A stretch of 41,601 nucleotides of DNA, taken from the NCBI GenBank assembly GCA_964490005.1, contig CAZBBB010000019.1, forward strand, positions 1-41,601, given 5' to 3'. Position 1 is the stretch's first letter. Every line of letters starts with the position of its first letter. Both the position numbers and the translations under genes were made by a program. Below, in pieces: positions 33,347-41,377 of this stretch. The notes under the pieces are model-generated. The model worked only from the letters and a program-made list of their open reading frames with translations. It searched no databases and was not told where the DNA came from. The DNA is from CAZBBB01 sp964490005. Lineage in GTDB: Bacteria; Planctomycetota; B15-G4.

Positions 33347-33961
33347 ATGAGCGCGACGGCGATCGAGTGCTGCGGTTGCGGCCGGCGTCTGGCCGTGCCC
33401 GCGGACGTGGGCGAGGGCGGCGCCTTCGTGTGCGGCGGCTGCGGACTGATCCTGCGCAACGTGCAGTCCGCGCGCGATTTTCGCTGGGCGCAGCTCGACC
33501 CCTACGTGCGGCGCCACGGCGTCTCGCGCCTCAACTTCTGGGGCGGGCTGCTCGGCAGCTCGGCCTGGATCGTGCTGCTCTTCGGCGTGCTGCTCACGGG
33601 CGAGCGCTTCGACCTGGTGCTCGCGCTGGCCCTCACCGTCCCGTGGACGCTGATGCTCGGCGCGCTGTACTCGATGCGCGCGCGCACGCCGGCCGCGCTG
33701 TGGCTGCACTACCTGTTCGCGAGCCTGGGCATCTACCTGGTCTACCTGCGCGCGCTGCTCGTGGCCGTGCCCGCGTGGGGCGAACTGCTCGCGGCCAGCG
33801 GCGCGCCCGCGGGCGGCCCGGCCTCGGCCGCCGCGCTGCACGCGCTGCTCCGCGTGGCGGGCATCGCGCTCGTCGTGCTGGGCGGCGCGGGCGTCTTCCT
33901 CTATCGTGCACGGGCGCGGCGCCTGCCGCGCGCCGCCGCCGCCCCCGGAGCCGAACCATGA
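33347..33961 (+). CDS. Zinc-ribbon membrane protein
   Basis: Encodes 204 aa. The N-terminus has a zinc ribbon-like knuckle pair: CCGC (C8, C9, C11) and CGGC (C29, C32), separated by the GRRLAVPADV turn common to such domains. Four hydrophobic segments follow (roughly 68-85, 90-108, 117-140 and 165-187). Cytoplasmic zinc-ribbon plus TM proteins of this type are frequent in planctomycetes and are usually unassigned. Its stop overlaps the DJ-1 gene ATG (ATGA), so the two are coupled. Function unknown. Confidence 0.75.
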   Translation: MSATAIECCGCGRRLAVPADVGEGGAFVCGGCGLILRNVQSARDFRWAQLDPYVRRHGVSRLNFWGGLLGSSAWIVLLFGVLLTGERFDLVLALALTVPWTLMLGALYSMRARTPAALWLHYLFASLGIYLVYLRALLVAVPAWGELLAASGAPAGGPASAAALHALLRVAGIALVVLGGAGVFLYRARARRLPRAAAAPGAEP

Positions 33962-34518
33962 GTCCGCGCGTCCTGCTGCCCCTCGCGACCGGCTTCGAAG
34001 AGCTCGAGGCCGTCACGATCATCGACGTGCTGCGGCGCGCGGGCCTCGACCTGCAGACCGCCGGCCTCGGCGCGCTCGACGTCACCGGCGCGCACGGCAT
34101 CACGCTGCGCGCCGACCTGCCGCTGGCGGCGGCCGCCCGCGAGCGCTGGGACCTGATCGTGCTGCCCGGCGGCCTGCCGGGCGCGACGAACCTGCGCGAC
34201 GACCCGACGCTGCGGGCGCTGCTCGCGGCGCAGCACGCGCGCGGCGGCAGGCTCGCGGCCATCTGCGCCGCGCCGATCGCGCTCGCGGCCGCCGGCGCGC
34301 TGTCCGGCCGCCGCGCGACCTGCTACCCCTCCTTCGAAGAGCAGCTCACGGGCGCGCAGATCGCCGACGGCGCCGTCGTCGTCGACGGCCCGCTCACGAC
34401 CTCGCGCGGCCCCGGCACGGCGCTGGAGTTCGCGCTGACGCTCGTCGCGCAGCTCGCGGGCCGGGCCAAGGCCGACGAACTGCGGCGCGGCCTGCTCGTG
34501 GCGGGCGCGGCCGGCTGA
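33958..34518 (+). CDS. DJ-1/PfpI superfamily protein (YajL-like)
   Basis: Encodes 186 aa, the normal DJ-1 length. The opening VLLPLATGFEELEAVTIIDVLRRAG carries the conserved Glu (E15 region), and the nucleophile elbow is AAICAAPIAL with Cys103. HGITLRADLPL, LIVLPGGLPGATNL and TSRGPGTALEFAL also match the family. Members are described as glyoxalase III/methylglyoxal detoxifying or deglycase-type proteins and redox-sensitive chaperones; the exact activity is disputed. Translationally coupled to the zinc-ribbon gene. Cytosolic. Confidence 0.92.
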   Translation: MSPRVLLPLATGFEELEAVTIIDVLRRAGLDLQTAGLGALDVTGAHGITLRADLPLAAAARERWDLIVLPGGLPGATNLRDDPTLRALLAAQHARGGRLAAICAAPIALAAAGALSGRRATCYPSFEEQLTGAQIADGAVVVDGPLTTSRGPGTALEFALTLVAQLAGRAKADELRRGLLVAGAAG

Positions 34519-34534
34519 GCGCGCCGCGCGCCGC

Positions 34535-35647
34535 TCAGGCGAAGCGCACGCCGTCGATCGGCGGCAGGTGCTCCGAGAGGCAGCTCCACGCGTCGCCGCC
34601 GTTCTCGCTGACGTACAGCGCGCCGGTCGTCGAGCCGAAGGCGAGCCGCTCGCCGCTGCCGTCGATGTCGAGCGCGTGCCGGTAGACCAGGTCGTACGCG
34701 TCGACCTGCGGCAACCCGCGCGAGAGCACGTCGAAGCTCTTCCCGCCGTCGCGCGTGCGCGTGACGACCAGCCGGCCGTCGACGGGGATGCGCTTCTCGT
34801 CCTTGATCGCCGGCAGGAACCAGGCCGTACCCGGCTCGCGCGGATGCACCGCCACGGCGAAGCCGAAGGTGCTGGGACCCGCGCGCTCGATCTCGGTCCA
34901 GTGCGCGCCGTCGTCGACGCTGCGGAAGATGCCGTTGTGGTGCTGCGCCCAGAGCGCGTCGGGCGCGCCGGCGCAGCGGACCACGCAGTGCGGGTCCTGC
35001 ACGTTCTCGAGGTGGGCCTGCTCGGGCGGCATGTAGGCCGCGCGCATGCCCGAGGCGCGCAGCGCCCAGCTCGCGCCGCCGTCGCGCGTCTCCCAGCAGC
35101 CGCCGCAGGAGACGCCGAGCAGCACGTGCCGCCCGTCGCGCGGGTCGACGCAGATGCTGTGGATGCCGGGCAGGTCGGCGCCGCCGCCGAACCACTCCCT
35201 GCGCTGCGGATGGTCCCACAGCGGGCGCACCAGCGCCCAGCTCTCGCCGCCGTCCTCGCTGCGGAACAGCCCGCCCGGGATCGTGCCGAGCCACAGCAGC
35301 CCCGGCTGGTCGGGCAGGCCCGCTGCCATGGCCCACGCGCGCTTCACGGCCCAGGGCGTCTCCTTCTTCGACACCGGGTTCATGTCGACGAGCCCCTCGG
35401 GCTTGGGCGGGAAGGCCGGTGCGGGCAGCTCCTTCCAGCTGGCGCCGGCATCCGTCGAGCGATGCAGCTTCACGCCGAAGTGGCCGTGCTCGAGGCACGC
35501 GAAACGATGGCCGCTGCGCGGGTCGGCCCAGGCGTAGGAGAGGTGATCGCCGAGGAAGTCCTTGCCGGTGATCGACCAGCGGCCCTGCCGGCTGCGGCTC
35601 GCGGTGAACAGGCCCTTCTTCGTGGCGACGAGCAGCGTGTCGTGCAT
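34535..35647 (-). CDS. BNR/sialidase-like beta-propeller protein
   Basis: Encodes 370 aa without a signal peptide. It starts MHDTLLVATKKGLFTA, and repeated Asp-box (S-x-D-x-G-x-x-W) turns are clear: STDAGASWKEL, SEDGGESWALV, TRDGGASWALR, SVDDGAHWTEI, TRDGGKSFDVL and SENGGDAWSCL. This gives a six-bladed propeller of the kind annotated as exo-alpha-sialidase or WD40/YVTN/BNR-like, but sialidase catalytic residues are not evident. A GGAG lies about 13 nt upstream. It follows the MoaD/ThiS-like gene by 16 nt, so they form one unit. The pairing with a ubiquitin-like protein suggests a cytosolic role different from sialidases. Confidence 0.85.
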   Translation of the reverse strand: MHDTLLVATKKGLFTASRSRQGRWSITGKDFLGDHLSYAWADPRSGHRFACLEHGHFGVKLHRSTDAGASWKELPAPAFPPKPEGLVDMNPVSKKETPWAVKRAWAMAAGLPDQPGLLWLGTIPGGLFRSEDGGESWALVRPLWDHPQRREWFGGGADLPGIHSICVDPRDGRHVLLGVSCGGCWETRDGGASWALRASGMRAAYMPPEQAHLENVQDPHCVVRCAGAPDALWAQHHNGIFRSVDDGAHWTEIERAGPSTFGFAVAVHPREPGTAWFLPAIKDEKRIPVDGRLVVTRTRDGGKSFDVLSRGLPQVDAYDLVYRHALDIDGSGERLAFGSTTGALYVSENGGDAWSCLSEHLPPIDGVRFA

Positions 35648-35663
35648 GGGGATTCCGGTCTCC

Positions 35664-35933
35664 TCAGCCGCCCGAGAGCGCCTGCATGACGTAGATCTCG
35701 GCGCGCGCGCCGACCGGGTCGCTCAGCCCGATGCGGTCGGCGATCTGCGCGCCGTCGACGAAGATCGACATGTGGTGGCGCAGGGCGCCCTGCTCGTCGA
35801 GCACGTAGCCGCGCGCGCGCTCGTTGCCGGCGAAGACCGCCTGCAGCGCCTCGCGCACGGTCGCGCCGTCGACCTCGCAGGGCGGGCAGGCGACGTGGCG
35901 CTGCAGATTCGCGGTGAAGGTCACGCGCGGCAC
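35664..35933 (-). CDS. MoaD/ThiS-family small protein with C-terminal Gly-Gly
   Basis: Encodes 89 aa from the GTG at 35933, which has GGAG seven bases upstream; a GTG two codons earlier (35939) leaves only one base of spacing. The sequence VTFTANLQRHVACPPCEVDG, ATVREALQAVFAGN, GYVLDEQGALRHHMSIFVDG and the ending IYVMQALSGG follow the beta-grasp fold of sulfur carriers, in which the terminal GlyGly is adenylated and thiocarboxylated. Two Cys in CPPC (near residues 18-21) are unusual for the family. It is 16 nt from the propeller gene. No MoeB/ThiF activating enzyme or MoaE is nearby, so its partner is unknown. Confidence 0.85.
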   Translation of the reverse strand: MPRVTFTANLQRHVACPPCEVDGATVREALQAVFAGNERARGYVLDEQGALRHHMSIFVDGAQIADRIGLSDPVGARAEIYVMQALSGG

Positions 35934-35961
35934 GGGCACGCTCCGGGACGGGCTGCGACGG

Positions 35962-35981
35962 GCGCGTCCCCGGGGACGCGC
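35962..35981. promoter_or_regulatory. Perfect 20-bp palindrome (operator or leader hairpin)
   Basis: GCGCGTCCCCGGGGACGCGC is its own exact reverse complement. It lies between the MoaD-like gene and a TAGGCT element on its promoter side, so it would be at roughly +7 to +26 of that transcript, and about 60 nt upstream of the kinase -10 element on the other strand. A dimeric regulator could control both directions; alternatively it folds in the RNA. Confidence 0.45.
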
Positions 35982-35993
35982 GACGGGTCGCCG

Positions 35994-35999
35994 AGCCTA
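35994..35999 (-). promoter_or_regulatory. Putative -10 element TAGGCT for the MoaD-like/propeller unit
   Basis: TAGGCT followed by CGG on the minus strand, about 60 nt before the GTG at 35933; fits the TAnnnT pattern. Confidence 0.4.
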
Positions 36000-36034
36000 G
36001 GGCGGCGGCCGCTCGGCCGTCAATCGCGGCGTGC

Positions 36035-36040
36035 TATCGT
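36035..36040 (+). promoter_or_regulatory. Putative -10 element TATCGT for the TPR-like kinase operon
   Basis: TATCGT ends 7 nt before the ATG at 36048 with no Shine-Dalgarno sequence between; a leaderless transcript is expected. Confidence 0.5.
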
Positions 36041-36047
36041 GCCGCCG

Positions 36048-38333
36048 ATGTCCGGCTCCGCTCCGCGCAAGGTCGGCGAGTACGAGCTGCTCGCGCGGCT
36101 CGGCCGCGGCAGCCAGGGAGAGGTCTGGGAGGCCGCCCAGCCCTCGCTGGGGCGGCGCGTCGCGCTCAAGCTGCTGCCCGAGCACTTGGTGTTCGGCGAC
36201 GAGACGCTGGCCCGCTTCCGCCGCGAGGCCTCCGCGGGCGGACGGCTCAGTCACCCGCACGTCGTGACCGTCTTCGCCATCGGCGAGGACCGGGGCGTGC
36301 ACTACATCGCCGAGGAACTCGTCCCGGGCGGCCGCACGCTGGCCGACCTGATCGCCGAGGCGCGCGCGGCCTCCGAGACCCCGCGCGACTGGTACGCGCG
36401 CATCGCGGCGACGATCGCGAGCGTGGCCGACGGGCTGCACGCGGCCCACGCGGCCGGCGTGATCCACCGCGACATCAAGCCGAGCAACATCCTGCTCACG
36501 GCGGACGGCTCGCCCAAGCTGGCCGACTTCGGCCTGGCGCTGGTGGCCGACGACGGCTCGGGCTCGCGCACCGGAGGCCTGGCGGGGACGCCCTTCTACA
36601 TGAGCCCCGAGCAGGCCGGCAGCGGACGGCTGGGCCTGGACGCGCGCAGCGACGTGTTCTCGCTGGGCAGCACGCTGTACGAGGCGCTCACGCTGCAGCG
36701 GCCCTTCACCGGCGAGAGCCGCGAGCGCATCCTGCGCGGGATCCTGCTCGACGAACCCGTGCCGCCGCGCCGCCTCGCGCCGCGGCTGCCGCTCGACCTC
36801 CAGACCATCTGCCTGCACGCGCTGGCCAAGCGCCCCGAACGGCGCTACGCGAGCGCCGCGGAACTGGCCGCCGACCTGCGGCGCTTTCTGGCGCACGAGC
36901 CGATCCGGGCGCGCGCGCCGGGGCCGCTCGCGCGCGGCGCGATGTGGGTGCGCCGGCACCCCGTCGCCGGCATGGCCCTGGCGTCGCTGCTCGTCACGGC
37001 GGCGCTGCTCGTCGAGGCGCGGCAGGCGCGCGAAGACGCCTCGACCCAGCGCGACGTCGCCAGCGAGGCCGAGCAGGGCGCGCGCGGCGCCGTCGAGATG
37101 CTGGCCGGCATCCTGGCGGACGCCGAGCACGACGCGCTCGTCGACCCGGTCGCGTGGGGGGCGCTCATCGAGCGCTGCATCGCCGAACTGCCCGGTCTCG
37201 GCGCCCGGGCCGACACCAACCACTTCATGCACGTGCTCATCGGCCGGGCGCTGCTGCGCATCGACGAGGCCGCGCGCGCCGAGGAATTCCTGCGGCGATC
37301 GCTGGATTTCGCGCGCGCGCCGGCCCTCGCGGAGATCGGCCTCTACCTGGCCGAGTCGTCCTCCTCGCTGGCGACCGCGCTGCGCCTGCAGGGGCGTCTG
37401 GGCGAGGCGCGCGAGGCGCTCGATGCGGCGCGCACGGCGGCCGCGACGATGCGCGCGCCGCCCGATCTGCTCACCGGCATCGCGCGCGAGGAGTCGGCGC
37501 TGCGGGTCGCGTCGGGTCGGCCGGAAGAAGGCGTGGCCGAACTCGAGCGGCGGCGGGCCGAGATCGTCGCGGAGGAGGGCGAGGACCATCCGGCCGCGAT
37601 CCTGCTGGACGTCGAGATCGCGCTGCTGCTGGCCCGGCTCGGGCGGCTCGAGGAGGGCGGCGCGCGCGCGACGGCGGCGGTGCAGGCCGGCACGCGCGCG
37701 GGTGTGCCGGCCCGGGTCCGTCTGCGCTACGAACGGCTCGCGGCCGAACTCGTCGTCCGGAAGGCCGAACGGGCCGCGCGCGCCGGGCGCGCGGACGAGG
37801 CGCAGGCCCTGTGGACGCTGGCCGAGGCCGACCTGCAGCGGCTCGAGACCACGCTGCTCGCCGAACTCGGCCCGCGTCACGGCGATCTGGGGCGCACGCT
37901 CAACGTCCGCGGCAAGGTGGCGCGGCAGCTCGGCCGGCTCGACGAGGCGCGCGCGCTGCTCGGCCGCGCCGTGCCGATCCTCGAGGCGAGCGCGGGCGAG
38001 GCGTCGGTCGACGCCCTCTCGGCCCGCAACAACCTGGCCGTGTCCCTGTACGCGGCGGGCGAGCGGTCGGCCGCCGAGCAGCAGTGGCTGGCGGTGGCGC
38101 GGGCCGACCTCGAGCGGCCCCTGCACGAGCCCGAGGTCGTCCTGAAGGCGCTCTCGCATCTCGTGCAGTTGCTGCGCGTGGAGGGGCGCTTCGACGAGGC
38201 GCTGCCCTGGGCGCAGCGCCTTGTCGATCGCACACCGACAGCGCACCCCGATGCCGCCGAGCACGCCGCCCTGCTGGACGACACGCGCCGACGGCGCGAT
38301 GATGCCGCGCTCGACGCCGCCTCGGGAGGCTGA
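36048..38333 (+). CDS. Membrane Ser/Thr protein kinase with TPR-like C-terminal region
   Basis: Encodes 761 aa from the ATG at 36048. The kinase domain (about 11-285) has GRGSQGEVW as P-loop, Lys41 in VALKLL, HRDIKPSN with Asp142, DFG at 160-162 and MSPEQA at 185-190. A single TM lies at about 305-323 after MWVRRHPVAG, a linker typical of planctomycete kinases. The rest (about 330-755) is helical with repeated pairs such as RADTNHFMHVLIGRALLRID, LGEAREALDAARTAAATM and LGRLDEARALLGRAVPILEA, resembling tetratricopeptide repeats for protein binding. It heads a run of tightly spaced genes: the next starts 10 nt after its stop. Substrate and signal unknown. Confidence 0.92.
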   Translation: MSGSAPRKVGEYELLARLGRGSQGEVWEAAQPSLGRRVALKLLPEHLVFGDETLARFRREASAGGRLSHPHVVTVFAIGEDRGVHYIAEELVPGGRTLADLIAEARAASETPRDWYARIAATIASVADGLHAAHAAGVIHRDIKPSNILLTADGSPKLADFGLALVADDGSGSRTGGLAGTPFYMSPEQAGSGRLGLDARSDVFSLGSTLYEALTLQRPFTGESRERILRGILLDEPVPPRRLAPRLPLDLQTICLHALAKRPERRYASAAELAADLRRFLAHEPIRARAPGPLARGAMWVRRHPVAGMALASLLVTAALLVEARQAREDASTQRDVASEAEQGARGAVEMLAGILADAEHDALVDPVAWGALIERCIAELPGLGARADTNHFMHVLIGRALLRIDEAARAEEFLRRSLDFARAPALAEIGLYLAESSSSLATALRLQGRLGEAREALDAARTAAATMRAPPDLLTGIAREESALRVASGRPEEGVAELERRRAEIVAEEGEDHPAAILLDVEIALLLARLGRLEEGGARATAAVQAGTRAGVPARVRLRYERLAAELVVRKAERAARAGRADEAQALWTLAEADLQRLETTLLAELGPRHGDLGRTLNVRGKVARQLGRLDEARALLGRAVPILEASAGEASVDALSARNNLAVSLYAAGERSAAEQQWLAVARADLERPLHEPEVVLKALSHLVQLLRVEGRFDEALPWAQRLVDRTPTAHPDAAEHAALLDDTRRRRDDAALDAASGG

Positions 38334-38343
38334 GGAAAGCACG

Positions 38344-38769
38344 ATGCCGATCATCTACACCTTTCCCAGCTCGCTCTACACCGTGCTGCCTTCGGGCAGC
38401 GCGCAACTCGACGAGATCGAGATCGAACCGCCGCTCCTGCCCGCGCCCACGGGCGCGACGCGCTCGACCTCGATGAAGGTCAAGTCGAAGGCGGGCGCCA
38501 AGACGGGCGTGGTCGGCGAGATCGTCGTCTCGCGTCAGGCGATCACGGGCCACTCGGTGCAGCCGACGCCCGCCGGCCTGGTGAGCGCCGAGGTCTTCAG
38601 TTCGGTGAAGTTCGAGCACCCCGCGGCCGCCAACAACAGCGAGCACGTCTACTCGGTGAGCTTCCAGGTCGTCGGCAGCACGGGCTCGGTCATCAATCTC
38701 ACCTATCGCTACAAGAGCGCGGAACTGAACGCGTGGGTCAACGTGCAGCAGGCGTTCACGATCTCGTGA
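38344..38769 (+). CDS. Small beta-rich protein of unknown function, first of a paralogous pair
   Basis: Encodes 141 aa starting MPIIYTFPSSLYTVLPSG, with GAGGA nine bases upstream and only 10 nt after the kinase stop. There is no signal peptide and no TM. Alternating hydrophobic residues suggest a beta-sandwich. The C-terminal part YSVSFQVVGSTGSVINLTYR, then AELNAWVNVQQAFTIS, aligns with the end of the following gene product (YTVSFEAKAAGTMRFAIDLD, then AEFVEPLVVTVDRVVAAQ) in spacing and key residues: Y-x-V-S-F, G, I-x-L, A-E, V. I do not recognise the family. Co-expression with a kinase is the only functional hint. Confidence 0.75.
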   Translation: MPIIYTFPSSLYTVLPSGSAQLDEIEIEPPLLPAPTGATRSTSMKVKSKAGAKTGVVGEIVVSRQAITGHSVQPTPAGLVSAEVFSSVKFEHPAAANNSEHVYSVSFQVVGSTGSVINLTYRYKSAELNAWVNVQQAFTIS

Positions 38770-38794
38770 CGCGCGCACCGCGGAGGAGCCGGCC

Positions 38795-39247
38795 ATGAGC
38801 GTTGCGACCATCCAGCATGCGGTGCCCGTCACGCAGTGGAACAACCTGCGGCTCGCGGGCGCCAGCGAGGACTGGCTGCGCCTGGTCGTCGAGGGCGGCG
38901 AAGTCGTCGGGGAGGCGGGGAGCATCGTGCTCACGCTCAACTTCGCCAGCAAGAACTTCGTCGACGAGGGCGTGACCCAGGTCAAGATCGGGCTCAACTC
39001 GCCCAATGCGGATCAGAGCAGCCACTCGGCGCTGCCGCCGCCGCCGCCCGGCTCGACCACGAGGACGTATCAGCACGGCATCGCCCACACCCGCCCGCGA
39101 CTGGTGGCCGGCGAGAACCCGACCTACACCGTTTCGTTCGAAGCGAAGGCGGCCGGCACGATGCGCTTCGCGATCGACCTCGACTGCGCCGAGTTCGTCG
39201 AACCCCTGGTGGTCACGGTGGATCGCGTTGTCGCGGCCCAGGTGTGA
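38795..39247 (+). CDS. Small beta-rich protein of unknown function, second of a paralogous pair
   Basis: Encodes 150 aa starting MSVATIQHAVPVTQWNNLRLAG, with GGAGGAG six bases upstream. No signal peptide or TM. Beta-strand pattern with GSIVLTLNFASKNFVDEGVTQVK-like strands and a proline run (PPPPPG, about residues 80-86) between two halves; the C-terminal Y-T-V-S-F segment matches the previous gene product. His and Asp residues (ADQSSHSA, YQHGIAH) sit in the middle loop. Its 3' end probably overlaps the TTG start of the M14 gene by 20 nt. Unknown function, cytosolic. Confidence 0.75.
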   Translation: MSVATIQHAVPVTQWNNLRLAGASEDWLRLVVEGGEVVGEAGSIVLTLNFASKNFVDEGVTQVKIGLNSPNADQSSHSALPPPPPGSTTRTYQHGIAHTRPRLVAGENPTYTVSFEAKAAGTMRFAIDLDCAEFVEPLVVTVDRVVAAQV

Positions 39248-40895
39248 GCGCGCTCCCGCGCGCCGGAGTCCGGCGCGGGCGGCCCTGGCGCTGGCCATGA
39301 CGCTCGCCGCCTGCAGCGCTCCGCTCCCGCGGACCGTGCCCGAGTCGAGCGGCGATGCGCGCACCGCGAGCCACGCCGAGGTGCTGGCCTTCCTCGACGG
39401 GTTGGCGGCCGCGCGCGACCCGCGCCTGGTCTTCACCGACTTCGGCACGACGCCCGAGGGCCGCGCGCTGCCGCTGGTGATCGTCTCCGACCCGCCGGTG
39501 GCGAACGCCGACCAGGCCCGCGCGAGCGGCAAGCCGGTCGTGCTCGTGATGGCGAACATCCACGCCGGCGAGGTCGAGGGCAAGGAGGCCTGCCTCGAAC
39601 TGCTGCGCGAGGTGGCGCGGGGGCGGGCGCCCTGGCCGCTCTCTCGGTTGGTGCTGCTCGTCGCGCCGATCTACAACGCCGACGGCAACGATCGCTTCGG
39701 TCCGCGCCAGCGGCCGCTGCAGAACGGGCCGGCGCTCACGGGCCAGCGGCCCAACGCCGCCGGGCTCGACCTCAATCGCGATTACCTCAAGCTCGAGTCG
39801 GCCGAGGCGCGCGTGCTGCTCGACCTGCTGAACGCGTACGACCCGGCGCTCGTCGTCGACCTGCACACGACCAACGGCAGCGCGCACGGCTACGAACTCA
39901 CCTACAGCCCGCCGCTGAGCCCCTCGGCCCACCCGCAGCTGCTGCGCACGCTCGAAGACGACTGGCTGCCCGCGCTGCGCCTGCGGATGCGCGCGCGGCA
40001 CGGCTACGAGACCTACGACTACGGCAACTTCGAGTCGGCGCAGGGCGTCGAGGGCGACGAGCCCGACCCCGAGCGCGGCTGGCGCACCTTCGACCACCGC
40101 CCGCGCTTCGGCAACAACTACGTCGGGCTGCGCAACCGGCTCGCGATCCTGAGCGAGGCCTACGCCTACGCCGACTTCCGCACGCGCATCGACGTCACGC
40201 GCGCCTTCGTCACCGAGATCCTGCTGCTGGCCTGCGAGCGCGCCGACGCACTGACGGCGCTGTGCGCGCGGCTCGACGACGAGACCGCGCGGCAGGGGGC
40301 GCAGGGCGAACTCGTGCAGGCGACCGGCGCCGAACTCGTCTCGCGCGGCGAGGAGCCGATCCTGTTGCGCGGCTTCCAGGAGCTGATCTGCGCCGAGACG
40401 GGCGGCGTCGTGCGCGTGGCGAGCGGGCCGCGCAGCGAGCGGCGGCTGCCGTCCTTCACGCGCTTCGCGGCGACGGCGGAGGTGCAGGCGCCGGCGGCCT
40501 ACGCGCTGCCGCCGGGGGCGCACGCGGACGCGATCGAGGCGCAGCTCGCGCGGCACGGGCTGGTCAGCCGCCGTGCGGCGCGCGGCGGGCCGGCGGCGGT
40601 GACGGTCTTCCGGCTGGTCGAGGCCAGCCGCGCCGACGAGCCTTTCCAGGGGCACCGGCTGCGCACGGCCCGCTGGGATGCGTCCGTCGAGGAGCGCGAG
40701 CTGCCCGCCGGCACGCTGCTCGTCCCGCTCGGACAACCGCTCGCGCGCCTGGCCTTCCAGCTGCTCGACCCGCGCGCCGACGACGGGCTGGTCGTGTGGA
40801 ACGGCTTCGACGAGGTGCTCGACGGCGGCCCCGGCGGCGAGCTGCCCGTCTGGCTGCTCTCGCCCTCCGCGCTCGCGATCGCCGACGGGCCGTGA
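39228..40895 (+). CDS. M14 zinc carboxypeptidase-like lipoprotein
   Basis: Encodes 555 aa if started at TTG 39228, which has GGTGGA five bases upstream and yields a complete lipoprotein signal: basic n-region, core AALALAMTLAAC and lipobox (Cys26). The next start, ATG 39297, would leave only MTLAAC, too short to be a signal. The M14 zinc site is ANIHAGEVEG (His112, Glu115) with the third ligand His213 in VVDLHTTNGS; NRDYLKLES and GYETYDYGNF are also family-like. It likely trims peptides or modified cell-wall fragments outside the cytoplasm. It ends in a GTGA overlap with the next gene. The C-terminal ~170 residues after the catalytic domain are unassigned. Confidence 0.82.
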   Translation: MSRPRCERAPARRSPARAALALAMTLAACSAPLPRTVPESSGDARTASHAEVLAFLDGLAAARDPRLVFTDFGTTPEGRALPLVIVSDPPVANADQARASGKPVVLVMANIHAGEVEGKEACLELLREVARGRAPWPLSRLVLLVAPIYNADGNDRFGPRQRPLQNGPALTGQRPNAAGLDLNRDYLKLESAEARVLLDLLNAYDPALVVDLHTTNGSAHGYELTYSPPLSPSAHPQLLRTLEDDWLPALRLRMRARHGYETYDYGNFESAQGVEGDEPDPERGWRTFDHRPRFGNNYVGLRNRLAILSEAYAYADFRTRIDVTRAFVTEILLLACERADALTALCARLDDETARQGAQGELVQATGAELVSRGEEPILLRGFQELICAETGGVVRVASGPRSERRLPSFTRFAATAEVQAPAAYALPPGAHADAIEAQLARHGLVSRRAARGGPAAVTVFRLVEASRADEPFQGHRLRTARWDASVEERELPAGTLLVPLGQPLARLAFQLLDPRADDGLVVWNGFDEVLDGGPGGELPVWLLSPSALAIADGP

Positions 40896-41377
40896 GCGGC
40901 GGCGGACGCGCGCGCGCGGCGCCGGTGCTGCTCCTCGCGACCGCGCTGCTGCTCGTCGAAGGGGCGCGCGCGGTGCGGGCCGAGTCGCGGCGCCTCACGC
41001 AGGCTTCCTTCGAGCATCGCCTGCATCTGCTGCGCACCGGCGCCGACGCGCGCCTGAACGACGTGCTCGGGCCGCTGCGGTCGGCGCTGGCGGCCGTGGG
41101 CGAACTGGCGCCCGACGCGACGCGCCTGGTCGTCGTCGCGCAGGAGACCGAAGCCGACGTGCTCGCCGTCGCGCGGCTCACGTCGCTGCTCTACCCGATC
41201 GAGGTCCGCAAGCTCGCGCAGGTGCCGCAGGACGCCGACGAGCTGAGCGCCTGGGCCGGGCCGACCAGCTACGTGCTGCACCTGGACCCGGCGCGGCTGC
41301 CGGCCTCGGTGCGCGGCCTGACGCGGCTGGGTTCGGGCGAGGGCTGGTTGCTGCTGCACGCCGCCGGAGACGGCTGA
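40892..41377 (+). CDS. Exported or membrane-anchored protein of unknown function
   Basis: Encodes 161 aa from a GTG that overlaps the M14 stop (GTGA). Residues 10-22 (APVLLLATALLLV) form a signal peptide or membrane anchor, followed by a charged region (RAESRRLTQASFEHRLHLLR) and an alpha/beta-looking remainder with TRLVVVAQETEADVLAVARL, SLLYPIEVRKLAQVP and WLLLHAAGDG. Not recognised. Its stop overlaps the next ATG by one base (TGATG), so the two are translationally coupled and probably act together. Confidence 0.7.
   Translation: MSGGGRARAAPVLLLATALLLVEGARAVRAESRRLTQASFEHRLHLLRTGADARLNDVLGPLRSALAAVGELAPDATRLVVVAQETEADVLAVARLTSLLYPIEVRKLAQVPQDADELSAWAGPTSYVLHLDPARLPASVRGLTRLGSGEGWLLLHAAGDG

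Noticed and set aside
34535..35647. Secreted sialidase
   Set aside because: Asp-boxes are present but there is no signal peptide and no arginine triad that I can identify.
38221..38343. Earlier in-frame start for the first small beta protein
   Set aside because: Those codons lie inside the kinase 3' end in another frame; the ATG at 38344 has a ribosome site.
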